From assembly GCA_020852155.1 (NCBI GenBank), contig JADZBJ010000311.1:1-8140 (forward strand): 8,140 nt of DNA, in the 5' to 3' direction. Below the pieces are notes generated by a model. It worked only from the letters and a program-made list of their open reading frames with translations. It ran no database searches and was not told the origin of the DNA. Positions 1-5,630 of the stretch are shown piece after piece. The stretch comes from Saprospiraceae bacterium. GTDB taxonomy: Bacteria; Bacteroidota; Bacteroidia; Chitinophagales; Saprospiraceae. Positions within the stretch are counted from its first letter, which is position 1. Every line of letters starts with the position of its first letter. A program made the translations under genes and the position numbers.

Positions 1-55
1 TGAAAGCAAATCAGTGTATATACATGATTCCAGACAAACAACATTCACATCCATT

Positions 56-616
56 ATGCCACATATCGCCATTATTTCTTCCAGCATCAGAGCAGGTCGT
101 CTGAGCAACCGGGTTGCCCTTTATTTCAAAAACTTCCTGGAAACCAATCAATTAGCCAGCGCCGAAATCCTTGATTTGGCTGAATACCAGTTTCCGATTT
201 TTGAAGAGCGCCTGAAATTGATGCAAAACGCCCCGGCCAATGCGGTCGAATTTGCCACAAAAATCAAGCAAGCAGACGGCGTCATCATCGTAGCGCCAGA
301 GTACAATGGCAGTTTTCCGGCCAGCCTGAAAAATGTTATTGACTTGCTCAATGAAGAATGGAAGCGCAAGCCGATAGCCTTCTCTACGGTTTCAGCCGGA
401 GCATTCGGTGGTATGCAGTTGATTACCAACCTTCAATTCGTGCTTTGGAAAATGCAGGCCTGGACTGTTCCGGCTATGTTTCCCGTACCCAAAGTACAGG
501 AAGCGTTTGATGCAAACGGTACGCCCAGCGACGCAGCCGGAACGGACAAACGCGCGGGCGTATTCATCAATGAATTGCTGTGGTGTATCGAAGCGGCAAA
601 ACGAATGAAGAATTGA
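56..616 (+). CDS. NADPH-dependent FMN reductase family protein
   Basis: This is a 186-residue flavodoxin-like oxidoreductase of the NADPH-dependent FMN reductase family, probably a soluble cytoplasmic enzyme passing electrons from NAD(P)H to bound FMN or to a quinone or other acceptor. Seen: an N-terminal beta strand followed by SSSIRAGRLS (residues 8-17), the place of the FMN phosphate loop; the family hallmark PEYNGSFPASLKNVID (81-96), which contacts the isoalloxazine ring; and SAGAFGGMQ (113-121) in the last flavin-binding loop. Length fits a complete single-domain member. The ATG at 56 is chosen because the fold begins directly after it (MPHIAIISSS); a GTG at 14 would add 14 polar residues unlike the family. 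No Shine-Dalgarno sequence is visible, which is normal for Bacteroidota. Its TGA stop lies inside the first arm of the repeat that follows. The physiological substrate cannot be read from sequence; azoreductase or quinone reductase activity is possible. Confidence 0.9.
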   Translation: MPHIAIISSSIRAGRLSNRVALYFKNFLETNQLASAEILDLAEYQFPIFEERLKLMQNAPANAVEFATKIKQADGVIIVAPEYNGSFPASLKNVIDLLNEEWKRKPIAFSTVSAGAFGGMQLITNLQFVLWKMQAWTVPAMFPVPKVQEAFDANGTPSDAAGTDKRAGVFINELLWCIEAAKRMKN

Positions 617-764
617 TTCGATTAAGTCCGATTGATTCGATTGATCCGATTGCCCGCGTAGAGTAGATGGTACGCGGATTACACGGATTTTCTTAGTGTC
701 TCTTCGTGATCTTAGTGCCTTCGTGGTGAAAAAAATCGAATCAATCGGACTTAATCGAATCAAT
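612..764 (-). repeat. Composite intergenic repeat, copy A, with 31-bp inverted arms
   Basis: This repeat fills nearly the whole gap between two convergent genes. The arms 612-642 and 734-764 are perfect inverted repeats of 31 bp, built from 9-10-base units such as GATTCGATT, AAGTCCGATT and GATTCGATT. Between them, read on the minus strand, come a CACCACGAAGGCACTAAG segment, a CACGAAGAGACACTAAG segment, ATCCGTGTAATCCGCG, and the non-repetitive word TACCATCTACTCTACG. The same order of segments recurs in the opposite orientation at 2419-2592. The left arm contains the stop codon of the FMN reductase gene, and the right end is 13 bases from the stop codon of the carboxylase gene. The RNA could fold into a long stem from either strand and might end convergent transcription, but there is no clean U-tract. 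I see no open reading frame of note or transposase relation. Confidence 0.9.
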
Positions 765-777
765 CGAATCAATTCCC

Positions 778-2406
778 TCAGGATTGAATCACACCGACAT
801 TCATTTTTTCAACAGGTGCATTGTTGGCGGCTTCTATGCCCATGCTGATCCACTGGCGCGTGTCGCGCGGATCAATGATGGCATCAACCCAGAGGCGAGC
901 GGCGGCATAGTAAGGCGTTGTTTGTGATTCGTAACGCGCCTTGATTTGCTCAAACAATGTACGTTCAGCCGCCGGGTCATTGGCTTCTCCTTTGTCTTTG
1001 AGCGATTGCATCTGAATCTGCGTCAGCACTTTAGCCGCTTGTTCGCCACCCATGACGGCGATTTTTGCCGTAGGCCAGGCCACGATTAATCGCGGGTCGT
1101 AGGCTTTGCCACACATGGCATAGTTGCCAGCGCCGTAGGAATTACCCATAACGATGCTGAATTTCGGCACAGTAGAATTGGCCACAGCATTGACCATTTT
1201 AGCGCCGTCCTTGATAATGCCGCCATGTTCGGAACGCGTACCGACCATGAATCCGGTGACATCGTGCATAAACACCAGCGGAATTTTCTTTTGGTTGCAA
1301 TTCAGGATAAAACGCGTGGCTTTATCCGCAGAATCGGAGTAAATGACCCCGCCAAACTGTATTTCGCCTTTGGCATTTTTCACCACCTGGCGGTTATTGG
1401 CGACGATACCCACGGCCCATCCGTCAATGCGCGCATAAGCGGTGATGATGCTTTTGCCGTAATGTTCTTTGTACTGTGTCAGTTCGCCGCCATCCACGAT
1501 ACGACGCAGCATTTCTATGGACGAATATGGTTTGGCGCCATTTTCAGGATAAATTTCAAAAATATCTTCCGGGTTTCCGAAAGCAGGTTTGGGTTCTACA
1601 CGATCAAAACCGGCATTTTCAAAACGCCCAAACTTGTCTATCAGGTCTTTTATGGTATCCAGACAGGTTTTATCATCGGGCATCTTGTAGTCTGTCACGC
1701 CGCTAATTTCAGAATGCGTTGAAGCGCCGCCCAGTGTTTCCTTGTCCACCTCTTCACCAATCGCCGCTTTGACCAGATAAGGCCCTGCAAGAAATACCGA
1801 ACCTGTTCGCTCCACGATCAGGGCTTCGTCGGACATGATGGGCAAATAAGCGCCACCCGCCACGCAAGCGCCCATGATAGCGGCTATTTGTGGAATGCCC
1901 GCTGAGGATAACCGCGCGTTGTTGCGGAAAATACGCCCAAAATGTTCTTTATCCGGGAAAATCTCGTCTTGCATCGGCAGGTAAACACCGGCAGAATCCA
2001 CGAGGTAAATAATTGGCAGGCGGTTTTCCATGGCGATTTCCTGGGCGCGCAGGTTTTTTTTGCCGGTTATGGGAAACCACGCGCCGGCCTTCACCGTGGC
2101 ATCATTGGCCACAACAATACATTGCCGTCCGCGGACATATCCGATCATCACCACTACCCCACCCGCCGGGCAACCGCCGTGTTCGGCATACATTTCGTGT
2201 CCGGCAAAAGCGCCGACTTCGATGCGCGGGCAATTGTCATCCAGCAAATAGTCGATCCGCTCACGGGCAGTCATTTTGCCTTCTGCATGGAGTTTTTCCA
2301 TGCGTTTTTTGCCGCCTCCTTCCTGTATTTTATTCAAATGCCGATTCATGCCACTAATGGCTAAGCGCATGGCATCGGCGTTTTTTTCGAGTTCTATATT
2401 CACCAT
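778..2406 (-). CDS. Acyl-CoA carboxylase beta subunit (methylcrotonyl-CoA carboxylase-like carboxyltransferase)
   Basis: This 542-residue carboxyltransferase subunit of a biotin-dependent acyl-CoA carboxylase moves CO2 from carboxybiotin to an acyl-CoA. Two crotonase-fold halves are visible. The N half has VDSAGVYLPMQDE (137-148), the oxyanion-type loop GACVAGGAY (179-187) and LGGASTHSEISGVTDY (225-240). The C half has VTGFMVG (383-389), AGNYAMCGKAYDP (426-438), the MGGEQAA loop (452-458) and VDAIIDPRDTRQW (507-519). The MCGKAYDP and MGGEQAA signatures and the length resemble methylcrotonyl-CoA carboxylase beta (leucine degradation) more than propionyl- or acetyl-CoA carboxylases. Geranyl-CoA or another branched substrate cannot be excluded. 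No biotin carboxylase or biotin carrier subunit is in the window, so the holoenzyme must be completed elsewhere. The ATG at 2406 is supported by the usual N-terminal helix; only about 12 bases separate it from repeat copy B. It may be co-transcribed with the upstream saccharopine dehydrogenase gene. Confidence 0.93.
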   Translation of the reverse strand: MVNIELEKNADAMRLAISGMNRHLNKIQEGGGKKRMEKLHAEGKMTARERIDYLLDDNCPRIEVGAFAGHEMYAEHGGCPAGGVVVMIGYVRGRQCIVVANDATVKAGAWFPITGKKNLRAQEIAMENRLPIIYLVDSAGVYLPMQDEIFPDKEHFGRIFRNNARLSSAGIPQIAAIMGACVAGGAYLPIMSDEALIVERTGSVFLAGPYLVKAAIGEEVDKETLGGASTHSEISGVTDYKMPDDKTCLDTIKDLIDKFGRFENAGFDRVEPKPAFGNPEDIFEIYPENGAKPYSSIEMLRRIVDGGELTQYKEHYGKSIITAYARIDGWAVGIVANNRQVVKNAKGEIQFGGVIYSDSADKATRFILNCNQKKIPLVFMHDVTGFMVGTRSEHGGIIKDGAKMVNAVANSTVPKFSIVMGNSYGAGNYAMCGKAYDPRLIVAWPTAKIAVMGGEQAAKVLTQIQMQSLKDKGEANDPAAERTLFEQIKARYESQTTPYYAAARLWVDAIIDPRDTRQWISMGIEAANNAPVEKMNVGVIQS

Positions 2407-2418
2407 CTTTTTTATTGT

Positions 2419-2592
2419 TTCGATTGATTCGATTGATCCGATTGATTCGATTTTTTACCACAAAGGCACTTAGGATCACGAAGAGACACTAAGAAAATCC
2501 GCGAAATCCGCGTTGCTTGCATCCGTGTAATCCGCGTACCATCTACTCTACGAGGGCAATCGAATCAATCGGATTTAATCGAATCAATCGAA
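2419..2592 (+). repeat. Composite intergenic repeat, copy B, inverted relative to copy A
   Basis: This is the second copy of the 612-764 element, in the opposite orientation. Its arms pair in two blocks: 2419-2434 with 2577-2592 (16 bp) and 2436-2452 with 2558-2574 (17 bp). They are separated by a one- versus two-base bulge. Between the arms, on the plus strand, are ACCACAAAGGCACTTAG, CACGAAGAGACACTAAG, a run of ATCCGCG/ATCCGTG units, and the word TACCATCTACTCTACG, all shared with copy A. Copy B carries 24 additional bases between ATCCG units (about 2500-2523), which looks like slippage between short direct repeats. The element fills the gap between the saccharopine dehydrogenase stop codon and the carboxylase start codon, so any carboxylase promoter or leader lies within it. 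I found no TAnnTTTG box on the minus strand here. Confidence 0.9.
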
Positions 2593-2601
2593 CCAATCCC
2601 C

Positions 2602-3933
2602 TCACTGTTCATGTTCGATGAATTTCACGCCGTAGTCTTCGAGTTCGGCCATGACGGGTTCATAAACCTCCGGCATTGTCGGAATGTTGACGCCAGTGGT
2701 GGAAATTTTTCCAAGCATCAGGAGTTTGACGAAAATTCCCAGCGGCAAACCAACCAGGCGTGACATGGCCGTATCGGCGCTGTCATTGCCTTTCATGATG
2801 AGTGTGGAAGTGAGTTTGCGCTTTTTACGGGACAATTCATACTCAAATTCATGCTGCATAATGACCATGTCGCGTTCGGTCGGACCAAGCGCCCATTTTT
2901 CCAGCAGCAGGTTTTCGAGAATGAGTGAAGGCGTCGCATTTTTCACCTTGATGCGGCGTTTGCTGAACAGACCGAGCCATTCCAGTTTTTGCATGACATC
3001 GCTATCCGGTTCGGTTTCGATCATTTTGGCTACGCGGTCTTTGACAGAACCGGTATGCTGACTGATACCGAGGAATGCCTCCATCAGGTCGTGGTAACTC
3101 AGTTGGTCGGAGTCAACAATCGGGAAAGTCGCGTCTGTCAGGCCAATACGCACCAGTGCATTCCAGGCGTCGCAAAAACCCCTGTGACGGATTGTGCCAC
3201 GGAAAAGGGTGCGAATATTGGTCAAACCATAGGCTTCCTTGTACAGCAACGAGTCGCGGTTGGCGTAAACCTCCCATTCTCCCATGCTCGGAATATCCAC
3301 CAGGCGGTATTGCCTGAACAGGCGGCGATACGGAATGAATTTCAGTTTGCTATCTTCCAGAAACTGCGCTGTGCCCTGGCCGGCCAGCACCACATTGCGC
3401 GGATTCCAGCTGAATTTATAATGCCACGGATTATTATCGCTTTCGGGCGCTACAAGTCCGCCGGTATAGGAGTAAAACGCCGTGATTTTTCCACCTTTTT
3501 TCTGAATCTGGTGGATGCGCTGCATGGCGCTCATGTGGTCTATACCCGGGTCGAGGCCCAGTTCGTTCATGAACACCAGCGCGCGCGGGCGGGCTTCATC
3601 GCCGAGGCGAAACACCTGTTTGGACACGTAACTGGCCGTAACCATGTGCTTGCCCAGCAGGATGCAATCCTGTGCCACTTCAAGGTGCATTTGAGGCGGA
3701 AGTAAAGACACCACCACATCATGACGACTGATGGCGTCGCGGCGGTCATTATGTTTGGATGCGTCGAGCCAGATAGCGCGTCCGTTCGGATGATCGTTGA
3801 TTTTCTGGCGCGCCAATTCAATATCGGCATCGGCGACGGTAATAAAGAAGTTGTGTATCCGCCCCTGCTCCAGAATGTAGTTGATTAAAGCGGTGGCAGA
3901 GCGGCCTGCGCCTATGACTAATAGATTTTTCAT
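2602..3933 (-). CDS. Saccharopine dehydrogenase (Lys9/saccharopine reductase type)
   Basis: This 443-residue NAD(P)-dependent enzyme interconverts saccharopine with glutamate and 2-aminoadipate semialdehyde, or is a close relative. Seen: an N-terminal Rossmann fold with VIGAGRSATALINYIL (6-21), an acidic strand end (VADAD, 33-37), and DVVVSLLPP (72-80). Next come the family landmarks TASYVSKQV (99-107) and NELGLDPGIDHMSAM (123-137), then YTGGLVAPESDNNPWHYKFS (156-175). The C-terminal part has GTIRHRGFCDAWNALVRIGL (246-265), GPTERDMVIMQHEFEYE (350-366) and a closing SRLVGLPLGIFVKLLMLGKI segment (391-410). These match the fungal Lys9 and animal AASS C-terminal half in order and length, so it looks complete. 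Bacteroidota normally make lysine by the diaminopimelate route, so I infer lysine degradation. The lysine-ketoglutarate reductase partner is not in the window. The ATG at 3933 starts exactly at the Rossmann strand. The carboxylase gene lies 195 bases downstream on the same strand. Confidence 0.9.
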   Translation of the reverse strand: MKNLLVIGAGRSATALINYILEQGRIHNFFITVADADIELARQKINDHPNGRAIWLDASKHNDRRDAISRHDVVVSLLPPQMHLEVAQDCILLGKHMVTASYVSKQVFRLGDEARPRALVFMNELGLDPGIDHMSAMQRIHQIQKKGGKITAFYSYTGGLVAPESDNNPWHYKFSWNPRNVVLAGQGTAQFLEDSKLKFIPYRRLFRQYRLVDIPSMGEWEVYANRDSLLYKEAYGLTNIRTLFRGTIRHRGFCDAWNALVRIGLTDATFPIVDSDQLSYHDLMEAFLGISQHTGSVKDRVAKMIETEPDSDVMQKLEWLGLFSKRRIKVKNATPSLILENLLLEKWALGPTERDMVIMQHEFEYELSRKKRKLTSTLIMKGNDSADTAMSRLVGLPLGIFVKLLMLGKISTTGVNIPTMPEVYEPVMAELEDYGVKFIEHEQ

Positions 3934-3966
3934 GTATTTCGGAAAACGGTTAATCGAAAAGCGGTG

Positions 3967-3974
3967 TAAAAGTA
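3967..3974 (-). promoter_or_regulatory. Possible -7 promoter box for the saccharopine dehydrogenase gene
   Basis: On the minus strand this reads TACTTTTA, seven of eight matches to the Bacteroidota -7 consensus TAnnTTTG. It lies 33 bases before the ATG at 3933, a sensible distance for a short leader. I see no TTTG at the usual -33 position, so the match could be chance in AT-rich DNA. The remainder of the gap 3934-4212 is AT-rich and holds the repeat at 4101-4159 and no open reading frame worth calling. Confidence 0.25.
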
Positions 3975-4100
3975 GAATACGTTGACGGCATATTGATGAT
4001 CCTGATTTGAAATTTGAAAAGTCTTGAAAAAAAGGCGTTGTTGATGTATTTTACTGAACGGCTTTTCAAAATAAAGCAGGTTTTGTTTCCTATTTTTAAA

Positions 4101-4159
4101 CCAGGATTTAAGTGATTTGAAGATTTCCAGGATTGATTTTCCTGATTTTCAAGGATTTG
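4101..4159. repeat. AATCCTGG-type intergenic word repeat
   Basis: The stretch consists of variants of one word: CCAGGATTTAAGTGATTTGA, then CCAGGATTGATTTTCCTGA, then TTTTCAAGGATTTG. On the minus strand it reads as AATCCTTG, AATCAGG, AATCCTGG and AAATCCTGG units. This pattern resembles dispersed word repeats I associate with environmental Bacteroidota, but I have only this copy to go on. It lies downstream of the dihydroorotase stop and upstream of the saccharopine dehydrogenase start. A 5-bp stem (CAGGA/TCCTG) inside it is too weak to call a terminator. Confidence 0.5.
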
Positions 4160-4212
4160 CAGACGCTATTTATTCAAAATCGCTTTGGGTTGACAATGAA
4201 ACCGGCTTTCTG

Positions 4213-5553
4213 CTAGATCAAGGTGTCAAACAGGAGTCGCTCACCCATTTTTTCTTCAGATAAAGTCCCGTCATGCCACGCCAAATGGCCGCTCACAACG
4301 GTGCTCAATACTTTGCCGCGCAGGGTTTCTCCTTCCAGTGGCGACCAGCCGCAATGGTAGAGCAATGAGGACTTCTGACAAACTGTGGAAGCGTTCACAT
4401 CCACGATGCTCAGGTCGGCCCAGGCTCCTTCGTCCAGAAATCCGCGCTCTTGAATGCGAAAGGCAATGGCTGGTGCATGGCACATCTTTTCCACGATGCG
4501 TTCCAGTGAAATTTTGCCTTGGTGATAAAAGCCGAGCATCAAATTAAGTGAATGTTGCATCAGGGGCAGCCCCGACGGCGCATCCACGTAGGGTTGTTGT
4601 TTCTCAGCCCAGGTATGCGGTGCATGGTCAGTGGCGATCACGTCAAGCCGATCATCCAGCAAGGCCGGGAAAAGCGCTTCCTTGTGTCGGGCGGCTTTGA
4701 TCGCCGGATTGCATTTGATCAGGTTACCGAGGCGGTCATAATCATTGGCTGAAAAATGCAGGTGATGCACACACACTTCGCTGGTAATGCGCTTTTCAGC
4801 CAGCGGTTTTGAATTGTCAAATAGTGCCAGTTCTTCGGCGGTAGAAATGTGTAAAATATGCAGTCGCGTGTTGTGTCGTTTGGCCAGGTCAACCGCCATT
4901 GACGAAGAAAGCCAGCAGGCCTGTTCATCGCGAATTAACGGGTGGTGTTGCGCAGTCAGGTTTTGCTCGCCGAATTGCTGCCTGAACTGCTCATTTCTTT
5001 CGCGAATGCGCGCTTCGTCTTCACAGTGCGTAGCGATGAGCATGTGCGCATTTTTAAAAAGTTGATCCAGCGTATCGGGGCTGTCCACCAGCATGTTACC
5101 AGTGCTGCTGCCCATGAAAATTTTGATACCGCAGACATCCCGTGCGTTGGTGCGCAGCACTTCGTCGAGGTTGTCGTTCGTCGCGCCCATGAAGAAGGAA
5201 TAGTTCGCCAGCGATGTTCGGGCGCCAATGGCATATTTTTCAGCCAGCAATTCCTGGGTCGTGCTGGGCGGTTTGACGTTGGGCATTTCCATAAAAGAAG
5301 TAACCCCGCCAGCGACGGCAGCCCGACTTTCTGAAAAAATATTCGCCTTGTGGGTAAGGCCCGGCTCGCGAAAATGCACCTGGTCGTCAATGATTCCGGG
5401 TAAAACGTGGTGACCGTTGGCGTCAATTTCTGTTTTGGCTGACGCCGTTATATGACTGTCAATCTTTTCAATCCGGCCATTTTTAATCAAAATATCGCCT
5501 TCGCGTATCATGCCGCGGTTGACAATGCGAGCGTTTCGAATGAGTATGGACAT
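4213..5553 (-). CDS. pyrC: Dihydroorotase (class I, Bacteroidota type)
   Basis: This 446-residue amidohydrolase catalyses the cyclisation of carbamoyl aspartate to dihydroorotate, the third step of pyrimidine synthesis, in the cytoplasm. The metal-site motifs appear in order: IDDQVHFREPG (55-65), with His60 and Arg62; the lysine of CGIKIFMGSSTG (Lys144), in the place of the carboxylated bridging lysine of class I enzymes; LIATHCEDE (172-180, His176); LHILHIST (231-238, His235); and IATDHAPH (306-313, Asp309). NPAIK (282-286) corresponds to a substrate-binding loop. The first histidine of the usual HxH pair is glutamine (Gln58); I believe this is shared by Bacteroidota homologues. The length is full. 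The ATG at 5553 is chosen because the beta strand ILIRNARIVN follows it at once; the 18 codons upstream begin with TTG and lack family character. The gene is divergent from ribF with 77 bases between starts, so the two may share a control region. Allantoinase and hydantoinase are relatives but fit less well. Confidence 0.94.
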   Translation of the reverse strand: MSILIRNARIVNRGMIREGDILIKNGRIEKIDSHITASAKTEIDANGHHVLPGIIDDQVHFREPGLTHKANIFSESRAAVAGGVTSFMEMPNVKPPSTTQELLAEKYAIGARTSLANYSFFMGATNDNLDEVLRTNARDVCGIKIFMGSSTGNMLVDSPDTLDQLFKNAHMLIATHCEDEARIRERNEQFRQQFGEQNLTAQHHPLIRDEQACWLSSSMAVDLAKRHNTRLHILHISTAEELALFDNSKPLAEKRITSEVCVHHLHFSANDYDRLGNLIKCNPAIKAARHKEALFPALLDDRLDVIATDHAPHTWAEKQQPYVDAPSGLPLMQHSLNLMLGFYHQGKISLERIVEKMCHAPAIAFRIQERGFLDEGAWADLSIVDVNASTVCQKSSLLYHCGWSPLEGETLRGKVLSTVVSGHLAWHDGTLSEEKMGERLLFDTLI

Positions 5554-5594
5554 AGGAAAAATCAAGTAGTTAAGCGTATGTGTTTTCGAGAGGT

Positions 5595-5626
5595 CGGCAA
5601 AATACAAACTTCGCCTACTTTTGCCG
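5595..5626. promoter_or_regulatory. Inverted repeat in the pyrC-ribF divergent promoter region
   Basis: CGGCAAAA at 5595-5602 is repeated inverted as TTTTGCCG at 5619-5626, giving perfect 8-bp arms with a 16-base spacer. The right arm overlaps the putative ribF -7 box. Read on the minus strand the left arm gives TATTTTGCCG, similar to the plus-strand TACTTTTGCCG, so the region is nearly symmetric. It could be an operator for a dimeric regulator or simply two facing promoter boxes. The minus-strand box is one base short of TAnnTTTG, so a matching pyrC promoter is not established. Confidence 0.4.
5616..5623 (+). promoter_or_regulatory. Bacteroidota -7 promoter box before ribF
   Basis: The sequence TACTTTTG is an exact match to the Bacteroidota -7 consensus TAnnTTTG. 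It ends only seven bases before the ATG at 5631, so a start of transcription at the usual distance would fall on or within a few bases of the start codon, implying a leaderless or near-leaderless message. No clear TTTG is seen 19-23 bases upstream, so the -33 element is weak or absent. Confidence 0.55.
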
Positions 5627-5630
5627 CGCT

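Noticed and set aside
14..55. GTG start at 14 for the FMN reductase
   Set aside because: The extra residues are polar and lie before the first strand of the fold; the ATG at 56 fits the family start.
392..772. Minus-strand open frame of 126 codons over the end of the FMN reductase gene and copy A
   Set aside because: Most of it is the shadow of the reductase gene and of the repeat; it has no domain character and begins inside the repeat region.
1225..1722. Plus-strand open frame of 165 codons inside the carboxylase gene
   Set aside because: It is antisense to highly conserved carboxylase motifs, so it is a by-product of that gene's codon pattern.
612..2592. CRISPR-like array
   Set aside because: The units are degenerate 8-10-base words without regular unique spacers, and the two larger copies are inverted and 1.6 kb apart; no cas gene is near.
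612..2592. Composite transposon carrying the carboxylase gene
   Set aside because: The flanking copies encode no transposase and no target duplications are seen; the gene is ordinary metabolic content in the same style as its neighbours.
2989..3705. Plus-strand open frame of 238 codons inside the saccharopine dehydrogenase gene
   Set aside because: It lies entirely antisense to a gene with a full set of family motifs and shows no recognisable domain.
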